This document shows, piece by piece, positions 54,102-62,611 of a stretch of DNA of 64,000 nt (its first letter is position 1; every line of letters begins with the position of its first letter). Below the pieces are notes generated by a model, which saw nothing but the letters and a program-made list of their open reading frames with translations, searched no databases and was not told where the DNA came from. The DNA is from Nocardia iowensis (GTDB lineage Bacteria > Actinomycetota > Actinomycetes > Mycobacteriales > Mycobacteriaceae): assembly GCF_019222765.1 (NCBI RefSeq), contig NZ_CP078145.1, forward strand, positions 4,402,001 through 4,466,000, given 5' to 3'. The position numbers were made by a program, and so were the translations under genes.

Positions 54102-55688
54102 CTACCCGTTCAGGATGAACCGCGCCGCCTGCTCACCGATGAAGACCGCCGGTGCGTGCGTGTGGCCGCGGATGAGCAGCGGCATGACCGACGCATCCGC
54201 CACCCGAAGGCCCTGCACGCCACGCACTTCCAGGCGCGGGGTGACGACGCTGGCTACATCGGTGCCCATCCGGCAGGTGCCGACCGGGTGGTACAGCGTG
54301 TGCGAGTAGCCGTTCAAGGTGAGTTCGAGGGTCGCCTCCATATTCGCCGGTGCTTGCGGCGGATAGATCAGCGGGCCGAGTACCGCCTTCATCGCCGGGG
54401 TGGCGGCGATTTCGGCGCAGGTGCGCAGGCCGGACATGATCGCGGCGCGGTCGACGCCCGCGCTGTCGGACAGGTACCGCGGGTCGATCACCGGCTTGGC
54501 GGCGGGGTCGGCGGCGGCCAGCGTGATGCGGCCGCGACTGTGCGGGCGCAGCAGCACGGTCGCCAGGATCACGCCGTGCTCGGTCGGGTCGACCAAGCCC
54601 TCGTGGTAGAACGGCGCGGGGGCGAAGATCAGCTCGAGGTCGGGCAGGTCGAGATCGGGCCTGCTGCGCACGAACCCGTAGGCCTCGCCCACATTGGAGG
54701 TGAGCATGCCGCGATGCCGGAGCAGGTAGTCCAGCAGTTGGCGCGGCTTCTCGGCGGCGAACAGCGAGTCGGCGGCGACGCCGTAGCCGATGCCGGCGAC
54801 GAGATGGTCCTGCAGGTTCGCGCCCACCTCGGGCACGTGCCGAAGGGCGCGAATGCCCTGGCGCGCCAACTCGTCCCGGTCGCCGATGCCCGAAAGCATC
54901 AGCAACTGCGGACTGTTGATCGCACCGCCGCACAGCACCACCTCGCGCCGCGCGGTGACCGTGTGCGGACCGCCGCCCTGGTGATATTCGACGCCGACCG
55001 CGCGGGTTCCGTCGAACAGGACCCGGGTGGCCAATGCCTCGCTGCGGACGGTCAGGTTCGGCCGGCGCATCGCGGGCCGCAGATAGCCGTCCGCGGTGCT
55101 CCAGCGGCGGCCGCCGTGCTGGGTGACCATGGTCTGGCTGAAGCCTTCCGGCTCCGGCCGATTCGGCGGCTCGACCTCGAAACCGGCCTCCTGCACCGCC
55201 GTCAGGTAAGCGGCCGTCAGCGAGCGGGGACTGCGTTGCCGCGAGATGTGCAGGGGGCCGTTGGCGCCTTCGTCCGGATATTGTGCGGCTTCGACACTTT
55301 CGATCCGCCGGAATTGCTCGACGGCGGCCGCGAAGCCCCACTCGTCGCCGGCCAGCAGCGCCCACTCCTCGTAGTCGGCGCGGAAACCACGCACCCACAT
55401 CATCGCGTTCATCGATGACGAGCCGCCGAACATCTTGCCGCGCGGCCAATAGATCTGCCGGTTCTTCAACTCCGGCTGCGGCTCGGTGAGATAGTCCCAA
55501 TCCACCTCGGAGCGAAACAGTTTCGCGAATCCGGCGGGGATGTGGGCGAATTTGTTCTTGTCCTGCGGCCCGGCCTCGAGCAGCACCACCGAGTTGTTCG
55601 GATCGGCACTGAGCCGGTTCGCCAGTACGGCGCCCGCGGATCCGGCGCCGACGATCACATAGTCCGCGGTAAGCCCACCTGGTTGCAC
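54102..55688 (-). CDS. GMC family FAD-dependent oxidoreductase
   Basis: 528 residues from GTG 55688 (GGAG 7 nt upstream). FAD motif '[21 protein letters not shown]', GMC signatures '[21 protein letters not shown]' and '[15 protein letters not shown]', and the catalytic His region '[11 protein letters not shown]'. It is similar to choline/alcohol dehydrogenases that oxidise an alcohol to an aldehyde with FAD. It diverges from an SDR gene (55800), with 111 bp between them. The longer frame upstream is antisense to that SDR and is rejected. Confidence 0.93.
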   Translation of the reverse strand: MQPGGLTADYVIVGAGSAGAVLANRLSADPNNSVVLLEAGPQDKNKFAHIPAGFAKLFRSEVDWDYLTEPQPELKNRQIYWPRGKMFGGSSSMNAMMWVRGFRADYEEWALLAGDEWGFAAAVEQFRRIESVEAAQYPDEGANGPLHISRQRSPRSLTAAYLTAVQEAGFEVEPPNRPEPEGFSQTMVTQHGGRRWSTADGYLRPAMRRPNLTVRSEALATRVLFDGTRAVGVEYHQGGGPHTVTARREVVLCGGAINSPQLLMLSGIGDRDELARQGIRALRHVPEVGANLQDHLVAGIGYGVAADSLFAAEKPRQLLDYLLRHRGMLTSNVGEAYGFVRSRPDLDLPDLELIFAPAPFYHEGLVDPTEHGVILATVLLRPHSRGRITLAAADPAAKPVIDPRYLSDSAGVDRAAIMSGLRTCAEIAATPAMKAVLGPLIYPPQAPANMEATLELTLNGYSHTLYHPVGTCRMGTDVASVVTPRLEVRGVQGLRVADASVMPLLIRGHTHAPAVFIGEQAARFILNG

Positions 55689-55799
55689 TGTCCCACTCCG
55701 ATCTGCGCTGCCTACGGCAAAGATACGAGGATCGGGTTGGCCGGGGTTCGATTTCGGCCCAACCGGACACAAGTCACCGACTACGGAGGTATCGAAGCA

Positions 55800-56549
55800 G
55801 TGGATGCGGGAACAGTGATCGTCACCGGCGGCAGTCGCGGTATCGGCGCCGCCACCGCCCACCTGCTCGCGAGGGCGGGCCGCCGCGTCTGCATCGCCTA
55901 TCGCGCCGACGCGGCGGCGGCCGAGGCGGTGGCCACCGACATCGCCGCCGCGGGCGGCACCGCGCTCGCGGTGCGCGCCGACATGAGCAGTCCCACGGAC
56001 ATCGCCGCGCTGTTCAGCACCGTCGACACCGAGCTCGGACCACTCCGCGGCCTGGTCAACAATGCGGCGACGCTCGAAACCCAATGTCGGGTAGACGAAC
56101 TCGACGCCGCACGGCTGCACCGCGTGATGACCGTCAACGTCGTCGCCCCGATGCTGTGCGCGAAACACGCGATCCAGCGCATGTCCACCTCGCACGGTGG
56201 CACGGGTGGCGCGATCGTCAATGTGTCGTCGGCGGCCGCGCGCCTCGGCTCACCCGGCGAGTACGTCGATTACGCGGCGAGCAAGGGCGCCCTCGACACC
56301 TTCACCCGCGGACTCTCCGTCGAAGTCGCCGCGGAAGGCATCCGCGTCAACGCCGTCCGACCGGGCTTCATCCACACCGATATGCACGCTCAGGGCGGTG
56401 AGCCCGGCCGGGTCGACCGGATCGCCCCGACCCTGCCGATGCGCCGCGGCGGTCGCCCGGAGGAAGTCGCTGAAGCCATCGCGTGGCTGCTGTCCGAGCG
56501 CGCCTCGTACGTAACCGGCACCTTTATCGATCTCGCAGGCGGGCGCTAG
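55800..56549 (+). CDS. Short-chain dehydrogenase/reductase (classical SDR)
   Basis: 249 residues from GTG 55800 (GGAGG 10 nt upstream). Cofactor motif [15 protein letters not shown], catalytic '[27 protein letters not shown]' with Ser and YxxxK, and the C-terminal '[15 protein letters not shown]'. The TGGSRGIG motif is FabG-like, with NADP(H) likely. It probably works with the divergent GMC oxidoreductase on an alcohol/ketone. Confidence 0.93.
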   Translation: MDAGTVIVTGGSRGIGAATAHLLARAGRRVCIAYRADAAAAEAVATDIAAAGGTALAVRADMSSPTDIAALFSTVDTELGPLRGLVNNAATLETQCRVDELDAARLHRVMTVNVVAPMLCAKHAIQRMSTSHGGTGGAIVNVSSAAARLGSPGEYVDYAASKGALDTFTRGLSVEVAAEGIRVNAVRPGFIHTDMHAQGGEPGRVDRIAPTLPMRRGGRPEEVAEAIAWLLSERASYVTGTFIDLAGGR

Positions 56550-56681
56550 GTCAGCGGCAACCCCGATTTCGGCCGCGAGACTGCTCGCGGACAGGGCCTG
56601 GTCGAGGTGGCTGTTGAGGTAGGCCACGGCGCGACGGACCAGGTCGTGGTCGGCCGGTGGCGCGGCAACGAACATGCTCAT
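56550..56681 (-). pseudogene. Truncated AraC-type HTH remnant
   Basis: On the minus strand from ATG 56681, 'DHDLVRRAVAYLNSHLDQALSASSLAAEIGVA' matches the first helices of an AraC/XylS HTH. The homology stops where the SDR 3' end begins; the frame then runs antisense through the SDR gene. Only ~40 codons remain of a domain of ~100, so this is a gene fragment. Confidence 0.5.
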
Positions 56682-56739
56682 CTGCGCGTCGACGTGCTCG
56701 TCGCGGTGGCCCTTGTGCTCGCTCCGCCGCTGTGAGCGG

Positions 56740-57318
56740 CTAGTTCAGGATGAGCAACGCCGACTTCTCGATGCGGTCGGCGATCTCCGAATACGACCCG
56801 TAGCCCATGCCCGCCCGCACGAGCGCGCCCGCGTACAGCAACTCCAATGACTCGACGACATCGGGATCCGGGTCCGGCCCGAGGGCGCGGATGATCCGCT
56901 TGCGGATCTCGGTGCCGATGCGGCCGCGCAGATGCTCGACATCGGGATCGCGGCCGAGCAGCGCGCTGGTCACGGCGCCGGACAGCTCCTGCTCGTCGGC
57001 CACCAGCATGGCGATGTTCCGCAATTCGGCGATCACCCGGACGGTCGGGTCCGCATCCTCGCTCGCCGGTGACGGCGCGGAAATCAAACGCCGCCAGAAG
57101 ATCTCGGCGACCAGATGTTCCTTCGAGGAGAAATACGTGTACGCGGTCGCCGTACCGACCCCCGCCGCCGCTGCGACCATCCGGATCGTCATTCCCGCGA
57201 ATCCTTCGCGGGCAAGCACTTCCACCGCCGACCTGGTGAGCTTGTCGACGGTGTCGGCCTGCTTTCCGGACAGCCTGCGGCGGGTCGCCTCGAGAATGAC
57301 GGAATCGGGTTCGGACAT
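56740..57318 (-). CDS. TetR family regulator of the oxidoreductase/P450 cluster
   Basis: 192 residues: HTH 'TVDKLTRSAVEVLAREGFAGMTIRMVAAAAGVGTATAYTYFSSKEHLVAEIF', then a helical ligand domain. The start ATG 57318 lies 8 nt after a TAGTAT -10 element, so the mRNA is probably leaderless. The sequence around the start, CCAGACACATGTCC, is shared with the P450 promoter, implying autoregulation and control of the catabolic genes. It precedes no terminator; the FAD gene ends 25 bp upstream of it. Confidence 0.92.
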   Translation of the reverse strand: MSEPDSVILEATRRRLSGKQADTVDKLTRSAVEVLAREGFAGMTIRMVAAAAGVGTATAYTYFSSKEHLVAEIFWRRLISAPSPASEDADPTVRVIAELRNIAMLVADEQELSGAVTSALLGRDPDVEHLRGRIGTEIRKRIIRALGPDPDPDVVESLELLYAGALVRAGMGYGSYSEIADRIEKSALLILN

Positions 57319-57332
57319 GTGTCTGGATACTA
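57313..57332 (-). promoter_or_regulatory. TetR operator overlapping a leaderless start (site 1)
   Basis: On the minus strand: -10 TAGTAT (57327-57332), then CCAGACAC, then the start codon ATG (57316-57318) within TATCCAGACACATGTCC (57313-57329). The same 14 bases CCAGACACATGTCC occur at the P450 leader (62520-62533), where the -10 (TACTGT) is again followed by 8 nt and ATG. Confidence 0.65.
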
Positions 57333-57343
57333 CTATGGCCGGT

Positions 57344-58813
57344 TCAGTTCTTGGCCGCGGCCAAGCCGGCCCTGCGGCCGTAGAAACTGCCGTCACCGAG
57401 CGAGGCCCCGCTCACGTAGCCGCCCGCGCACAGCCCGGAGGTGCAGCGCCCCGCGGCGTAGAGGCCGGGGATGGGCGCACCGGAAACGTGCAGCACCCGC
57501 GAATCGAGGTCGGTGCGCAACCCGCCGAGGGTGAAACCCGCGGTGAAACCGCGCATGTCGAACGCGGCCAGCGAACCTCGCAGCGGGCGAACCCATTCCG
57601 GCTTCTTGCCGAGCAATGGGTCCTTGCCGTCGGCGGCGTGCAGGTTGTAGCAGTCGACAGTGGACTGCAACGCCAGCGTCGGCAGCCCCATGTCGGCCTC
57701 CAGCTCCGCCACCGTTTCGGCCGCCCAGGTCGGCGGCTGCCGGAAGAAGGGGGTAGCGGTCTCGGTGGCCAGCCCGGCCTCGTAGGCGGCCTCGTCGATG
57801 ACCAGATATGCCTGGTTGTCCTGCTGGATGAGCGTCGCCTGGCCGATCCGGCCGGGATAGGTGTCCTCGGCGATGAACCGCTGGCCGCGCCCGTTGACCA
57901 GGATGCCGCGTGCCATCAGCTGCGGGTCGCCGAAGAACGCCACCTCGGTCGCGTCCATGTGCGCCAGTTCCGCGCCGAGCGCCTGCGCGACCCGGATACC
58001 GATCCCGTCGTGCTCCTCGATCGCGGCCGCGGGCCTGCCGATCAGTCGCGGCGCGTAGCCTTCGATCATCTGCTGGTGGTAGGCGAAACTGCCGGTGGCC
58101 AAGACGAGTCCGCGATCGGCGCGGATCGCCACAGTCTTACCGTAACGCTTGGCCATCACCCCGACGACGCGATCGTCGTCGTCCACCACGAGACGACCGA
58201 TCCGCAGGTCGTATTCGACTCGGACACCGAGGGATTCGGCGGTCTCGGCCAGCGGCTTCATCAGCATGTAGCCGCCGCTCTTGCGGCCGATCTTCTTGTC
58301 GGCCAGCTGCGGAACATGGCCGCGCGGCGCCGGTTTCGCGATCGCGTTGAACGGGGCGGCGTTCTCGCCGCCGGAGTACATCAGCCCCTCGTCGTGCGGG
58401 GGCTCCCACCCTGGCTCACCCCAAAACGCCTCCCGGAACGGCACTCCGCAGGAGACGAGCCAGTTATAGTGTTCGACGCTGCCGCGGCAGTAGTCGGCGA
58501 TCTTGGCTTTGTCCACGCCGGGGCCGAGCGCCGCGAGCAGGAAGGTCTCCATGTTCTCGGGGGTGTCCTCGAAGCCGAGTGCCTGCTGGAGTGGGGTGCC
58601 GCCGCCGAGGTAGATGAAGCCGCCCGCCATCGCGGCCGCGCCGCCCCAGCCGCCGGTGCGTTCCAGGATCAGCACGTCGGCGCCTGCCCTCGCCGCTTCG
58701 ATCGCCGCGCAGACCCCGGCGATGCCGTAGCCCGCGACGACGACATCGGCCTGCTGGTCCCACTCGGTGATGCCGCTCGCACGCAACGGACGAAGGGGGT
58801 TGGCGTCAGTCAT
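57344..58813 (-). CDS. FAD-dependent oxidoreductase (fumarate reductase/ketosteroid dehydrogenase type)
   Basis: 489 residues from ATG 58813. FAD motif 'ADVVVAGYGIAGVCAAIEAARAGADVLILERTGGWGGAAAMAGGFIYLGGGT', and C-terminal 'LYAAGRCTSGLCAGGYVSGASLGDGSFYGRRAG', as in flavocytochrome c/3-ketosteroid-delta1-dehydrogenase-like enzymes. It probably desaturates or reduces a cyclic or terpenoid intermediate. It is last in a five-gene operon; its start overlaps the preceding gene by 8 bp. Confidence 0.9.
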   Translation of the reverse strand: MTDANPLRPLRASGITEWDQQADVVVAGYGIAGVCAAIEAARAGADVLILERTGGWGGAAAMAGGFIYLGGGTPLQQALGFEDTPENMETFLLAALGPGVDKAKIADYCRGSVEHYNWLVSCGVPFREAFWGEPGWEPPHDEGLMYSGGENAAPFNAIAKPAPRGHVPQLADKKIGRKSGGYMLMKPLAETAESLGVRVEYDLRIGRLVVDDDDRVVGVMAKRYGKTVAIRADRGLVLATGSFAYHQQMIEGYAPRLIGRPAAAIEEHDGIGIRVAQALGAELAHMDATEVAFFGDPQLMARGILVNGRGQRFIAEDTYPGRIGQATLIQQDNQAYLVIDEAAYEAGLATETATPFFRQPPTWAAETVAELEADMGLPTLALQSTVDCYNLHAADGKDPLLGKKPEWVRPLRGSLAAFDMRGFTAGFTLGGLRTDLDSRVLHVSGAPIPGLYAAGRCTSGLCAGGYVSGASLGDGSFYGRRAGLAAAKN

Positions 58814-59210
58814 GTTTCGGTCCTTCACTCTGGCGGGCGGACTTTTTCTGTTGCGCCACAATGGTGCCCACCAACAGATCGAGTTTGGTGCCGTTCGGCC
58901 AACCGACGTAATGACAGAGGAATACCGCGATCTCGTGTAGCTGCTCCTCGGTGAGCTCCTCGTTGCGCAGCGCTGCGCCGATCTGGATGCCAGCGGTGTC
59001 GATGGCCCCCTGTGCGGTGAGGGCCCCGAGCAGCAGCAGTCGCCGGTCCCGGATGGACAGCGCCGGACGCGACCAGATGTCGGCGAACAGGTGGTCGGCG
59101 GTGACGGCGAAGTGGCTGCCGGGATAGTCCTTGAATTCGGTGCCGTAGACCTCGGCCATCTTGGCCAGTCCGCGCTGGCGGACGGAATCGGCGGAACCGT
59201 TGTCGGTCAT
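58806..59210 (-). CDS. Carboxymuconolactone decarboxylase-family protein
   Basis: 134 residues: 'FADIWSRPALSIRDRRLLLLGALTAQGAIDTAGIQIGAALRNEELTEEQLHEIAVFLCHYVGWPNG' fits the CMD/AhpD-like fold (gamma-carboxymuconolactone decarboxylase subgroup). The usual CxxC of peroxidase-type AhpD is absent. It overlaps the next gene upstream by ATGA. It may open or decarboxylate a lactone intermediate, but CMD proteins have varied functions. Confidence 0.9.
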   Translation of the reverse strand: MTDNGSADSVRQRGLAKMAEVYGTEFKDYPGSHFAVTADHLFADIWSRPALSIRDRRLLLLGALTAQGAIDTAGIQIGAALRNEELTEEQLHEIAVFLCHYVGWPNGTKLDLLVGTIVAQQKKSARQSEGPKHD

Positions 59211-60076
59211 GAGCTGTGCCTTTCGGATGCGCCGACGCCGAGCCCTTGCCCGAGCTGCTCGAGGGCGAGTTCGGCGAGGGGGAGGGTGACGTCGAGTCGG
59301 TTGCCGAGGTCGAGGGCGAGACCGAGGTCCTTCTCACCGAGATCACGCACGTGCCGCAGGATCGGCAGCCAGAAGTCGCCATCCTCGATCGGCGCGGTGC
59401 GGTCGCGCAGCATGATGGCGCCGGGCCCGCCGGTGACGGCATCGGAATGCCTGACCACCTTGCCGAGCACCTTCAGGTCGAGTCCGGCCGCCTCGGCCAG
59501 CCGCTGCGCCTCGGTGGCCGCGGTGAACGCGATGAAGTGGAGCAGATTGCGCGCCAGCTTCATTCGCGTGCCCGCGCCGACCGGCCCGGCATACACGATC
59601 AGATCGGCGAAACAACCGAACGGCGCACGGATCCGCTCGAAGGCCGCGTCGCTGCCGCCGACCATGACCGCGAGCGTGCCCCGTGTGGCGCCCGGTGCTC
59701 CGCCGCTCACCGGTGCATCGATGAATTCGACGCCGTGCGTGGCGCATTCGGCGGCCAGTTCTTCGGCGGTGCGGTCGCTGATGGTCGAGTGCACGGCCAC
59801 GACAGTTTCCGGTGCGGCACTGCGCAACAGGCCCTGGGGTCCGGTGATCACGTCGCGCACCTGCGCGTCGTTCACCACGGCCACCGAAATGATCGTGGCC
59901 TGCTCGGCCAAACGGGCGGGGGAGTCGGCGGCTCCGGCACCGGCCGCGGTGTACGGCAGCACCGCGTCGGCCCGCACATCACACACCGTGAGCCCGCCGG
60001 GCCAGTCGAGTAGCCGGGTGGCCATCGGCGCCCCCATGGCGCCGATGCCGATGAAACCGATCCTGGCGTCGCTCAT
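59207..60076 (-). CDS. NAD(P)-dependent beta-hydroxyacid dehydrogenase (HIBADH-like)
   Basis: 289 residues from ATG 60076: 'ARIGFIGIGAMGAPMATRLLDWPGGLTVCDVR', 'FIDAPVSGGAPGATRGTLAVMVGG' (substrate site), and 'GAGTRMKLARNLLHFIAFTAATEA' with the catalytic Lys in K-L-A-R-N. It belongs to the 3-hydroxyisobutyrate/tartronate semialdehyde reductase family. The start forms a TGATG overlap with the SDR upstream. Confidence 0.93.
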   Translation of the reverse strand: MSDARIGFIGIGAMGAPMATRLLDWPGGLTVCDVRADAVLPYTAAGAGAADSPARLAEQATIISVAVVNDAQVRDVITGPQGLLRSAAPETVVAVHSTISDRTAEELAAECATHGVEFIDAPVSGGAPGATRGTLAVMVGGSDAAFERIRAPFGCFADLIVYAGPVGAGTRMKLARNLLHFIAFTAATEAQRLAEAAGLDLKVLGKVVRHSDAVTGGPGAIMLRDRTAPIEDGDFWLPILRHVRDLGEKDLGLALDLGNRLDVTLPLAELALEQLGQGLGVGASERHSS

Positions 60077-60822
60077 CAGCGGAAGACCTGCCCGCCGTCG
60101 ACATTGAAGATCTGCCCGGTGACCCAGCCCGCCTCGTCGGAGAGTAGGAAGAGGCAGGCGCCGACCAGATCCGCCGGTGTCCCCATTCGCTTGAGCGGCA
60201 GCCGATTCACCATATCCTCCACGATTACCCCGGGTGTCACCGCCTTGGTGGCCTCGGTGTCGATGGGGCCCGGTGCGATGGTGTTGATCCGGATGTTCGA
60301 CCCACCCAGCTCGAACGCCAGCTGCTGGGTCAGACCGTTGATGCCGACCTTGGCCAAACCGTAGAAACTGGCGTACATCCATGCGGCGGTGGACGATTGG
60401 TTGACGATCGAACCGCCGGTCTTGCGCATGTGCGGCCAGACGGCGCGGGTCATATTCAGCGCGCCGTCCATGTTCACGCTCATGAACTTCTTGTAGTAGT
60501 CCCATGGCACGGTGAGCAGCAGATTGACCTTCATCTCGCCGTAGATCGCGGCGTTGTTGACGAGATGGTCGATCCCGCCGAATTCGGCGACGGTCAATTC
60601 GGCCAGGGCCGTGGCGGATTCAGGATCGGACACGTCGACCTGGCCGAACACGGCGGTGCCACCGTCTGCGGTGATCTTCTCTACCATCGCCTGGCCGCCC
60701 TCGGCATTCTTGTCGGCGACAACGACTTTCGCGCCCTCGGCGGCCAGGGCCGCGGCGTAGGCGGCACCGATGCCCTGTGCGGCACCGGTGACAATGACGG
60801 ATCTTCCCGCGAAACGGGCCAT
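60076..60822 (-). CDS. Short-chain dehydrogenase/reductase
   Basis: 248 residues: 'VIVTGAAQGIGAAYAAALAAEGAKVVVADKNAEGG' (Asp after beta-2, suggesting NAD+), NNAA, 'IVNQSSTAAWMYASFYGLAKVG' with Ser and YxxxK, 'VTGQIFNVDGGQVFR'. It likely oxidises a secondary alcohol in the pathway. It is second in the operon after the aldehyde dehydrogenase, 15 bp apart. Confidence 0.93.
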   Translation of the reverse strand: MARFAGRSVIVTGAAQGIGAAYAAALAAEGAKVVVADKNAEGGQAMVEKITADGGTAVFGQVDVSDPESATALAELTVAEFGGIDHLVNNAAIYGEMKVNLLLTVPWDYYKKFMSVNMDGALNMTRAVWPHMRKTGGSIVNQSSTAAWMYASFYGLAKVGINGLTQQLAFELGGSNIRINTIAPGPIDTEATKAVTPGVIVEDMVNRLPLKRMGTPADLVGACLFLLSDEAGWVTGQIFNVDGGQVFR

Positions 60823-60837
60823 GACAGTGTGCTCCTC

Positions 60838-62307
60838 TTATCCAGCGGTCGCGATCAGCTTGGTTTCCAGGTATTCCTCGAACCCGGCGATGCCCATCTC
60901 CCGGCCGATGCCGGACTGCTTGTACCCGCCGAACGGCGCGTCGGCGGAATACCAGACGCCGCCGTTCACGCTCAACGTCCCGGTCCGCACCCCGTCGGTG
61001 ACGCGGCGGATCCGCTCCGGGTCGGTACCCCACACCGAGCCGGACAGCCCGTAGGGGGAGTCGTTGGCGAGCCGGATGGCGTCGTCGTCGCCGTCGTATG
61101 GAATGACCACCAGCACGGGGCCGAAGATCTCTTCCTGGGCGACGGTCGCGGAGTTCGGTACGTCCGCGATCAGGGTCGGCTCGATGAAGAAGCCGCGTTC
61201 GTGATTCGTCGGTCGCCCGCCACCGGTCACGATGCGGCCGCCCTCGGCCCGCGCGATCTCGAGGTAGCGCTCCACCCTGGCGCGCTGGCGTGCGGAGATG
61301 AGTGGCCCGCAGACCGTCCGCGGGTCGGCCGGATCGCCGGGTCGGATCCCGGCGAGCGTTGCCGCGGCCGCCTGCACCGCCTCGGCGTAGGCCGCGCGCG
61401 GGACGAGCAGCCGGGTGGTGATGGCGCAGCCTTGCCCGGCGTGCACGCACACCGAGAACGCGGCCACCCCGCAGGCTGCCGCGATATTCGCGTCGTCGAG
61501 CACGATGAACGCCGACTTGCCGCCGAGCTCCAGGAACGCCTTCTTGAGTGTCGTTGCGGCGCCGCGCATCACGGCTCGACCGGTCTGAGTCGAACCCGTG
61601 AAGCTGATCAGGTCGACGCCGGGATGTTCGGTGAGCCGCGCGCCGAGCCCGTGGTCGGCGGAGGTCACGATGTTCACCACGCCCGCCGGGATGTCGGTCT
61701 CCTCGGCCAGGATCGCGCCGACGGCCGCCGCGCACCACGGTGTGTCCGGAGCGGGCTTGAGCACCACGGTATTTCCGGCGGCGAGCGCGGGACCGAGTTT
61801 GGCGAAGGTGATCTGGTGCGGGAAGTTCCATGGGGTGATCGCGCCGACCACCCCGACGGGCTCGCGGCGCAATACCCGGCGGGTCTTGATACCCATGGGT
61901 TCCGCGGTGCCGAGATCCGTTTCCCAGCTGTAGGTTTCGGCCAGCGAGGCGGAGTAGGCGAGGTCGGCGACCGGGCCCTCCAACTGCGGGCCACGGGTGA
62001 ACATGGCGGGCGCGCCCGCCTCGGCGATGGTGAGCGCGCGCAGTTCTTCGATGTGGGATCGCAGTGCGGTGCGCAGCTGTTCGAGGCAGTGCGCGCGGAA
62101 GGCATGGTCGCGGGACCAGTCGGTCTCGTCGAATGCGGTGCTGGCCGCGGTAACTGCCGCGTCCAAGTCCGCGGCGCTCGCGTTCGCCGCGTGCCCGAGG
62201 ACCTCTTCGGTCGCCGGATTCACGGTGGCGAACACTCCGTCCGCGCCCTCGACCAGCTTGCCGCCGATCAGCAGGCGCGCACCGTCGGCGGGGAGAAGGC
62301 TGCTCAT
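60838..62307 (-). CDS. Aldehyde dehydrogenase
   Basis: 489 residues with all family motifs: 'TPWNFPHQITFAKLGPALAAGNTVVLKPAPDTPW', Glu in FLELGGKSAFIV, the catalytic Cys in HAGQGCAITTRLLVP, and 'EEIFGPVLVVIPY'. It oxidises an aldehyde to the acid with NAD(P)+. It is first in the operon; the promoter carries a TetR operator and a KstR-like palindrome (62323-62383). Confidence 0.95.
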   Translation of the reverse strand: MSSLLPADGARLLIGGKLVEGADGVFATVNPATEEVLGHAANASAADLDAAVTAASTAFDETDWSRDHAFRAHCLEQLRTALRSHIEELRALTIAEAGAPAMFTRGPQLEGPVADLAYSASLAETYSWETDLGTAEPMGIKTRRVLRREPVGVVGAITPWNFPHQITFAKLGPALAAGNTVVLKPAPDTPWCAAAVGAILAEETDIPAGVVNIVTSADHGLGARLTEHPGVDLISFTGSTQTGRAVMRGAATTLKKAFLELGGKSAFIVLDDANIAAACGVAAFSVCVHAGQGCAITTRLLVPRAAYAEAVQAAAATLAGIRPGDPADPRTVCGPLISARQRARVERYLEIARAEGGRIVTGGGRPTNHERGFFIEPTLIADVPNSATVAQEEIFGPVLVVIPYDGDDDAIRLANDSPYGLSGSVWGTDPERIRRVTDGVRTGTLSVNGGVWYSADAPFGGYKQSGIGREMGIAGFEEYLETKLIATAG

Positions 62308-62322
62308 GCATTGCTCCGATGC

Positions 62323-62383
62323 TGTCTGGACACGTGTACGGAATATAGTCTCGGGTCGCGTTTTGCCGCAAGAACAGGTTCTA
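62323..62383 (-). promoter_or_regulatory. Promoter of the aldehyde dehydrogenase operon with two operator-like elements (site 2)
   Basis: On the minus strand, TTGCGG (62366-62371) and TATATT (62342-62347) are 18 nt apart. The sequence TGTCTGGACACGTGTAC at 62323-62339 (plus strand) matches site 3 at 13 of 17 positions and covers the expected start point. AAGAACAGGTTCTA at 62370-62383 overlaps the -35 and fits the KstR consensus TNNAACNNGTTNNA at all fixed bases except the first. Confidence 0.6.
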
Positions 62384-62490
62384 ACTCAGTCATTCTGATC
62401 CACGACCCACGCGGTTGGTGGGGAATCTCCGTGGTTTCCGTGCGAGTCGATGGGATTGTGCGCAATGGTGTTGGTAAACCGCCGGAACCG

Positions 62491-62533
62491 TTGTCGGAGG
62501 TGTGGGCCGATGGTACTGTCCAGACACATGTCC
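62491..62533 (+). promoter_or_regulatory. P450 promoter with TetR operator at leaderless start (site 3)
   Basis: TTGTCG (62491-62496), 17 nt, TACTGT (62514-62519), then CCAGACAC and ATG at 62528. The 17-mer TGTCCAGACACATGTCC (62517-62533) contains the palindromes TGTCCAGACA-like and GACACATGTC. Geometry and sequence match the TetR gene's own start region. Confidence 0.65.
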
Positions 62534-62611
62534 AGCTATGTGTCTCCCGCAGGATTTTCGCCTCATCCGGCTCGGGAGAACGTGTTATCGAATGTTTGGT
62601 GGGTGTGGTGA
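62528..62611 (+). CDS. Candidate leaderless 27-residue leader ORF coupled to the P450
   Basis: The frame begins at ATG 62528 directly at the predicted transcription start and ends in TGA overlapping the P450 start codon as GTGA. It has three Trp codons near its end (VWWVW then stop) and one TTA codon, rare in such high-G+C genomes. The 4-bp overlap suggests that the P450 is translated by ribosomes finishing this ORF. Whether the Trp or TTA codons matter is unknown. Confidence 0.5.
   Translation: MSSYVSPAGFSPHPARENVLSNVWWVW

Noticed and set aside
60397..62607. Upstream part of the 1137-codon plus-strand frame that ends in the P450
   Set aside because: It runs antisense through the SDR and aldehyde dehydrogenase genes; only the part from GTG 62608 reads as P450.
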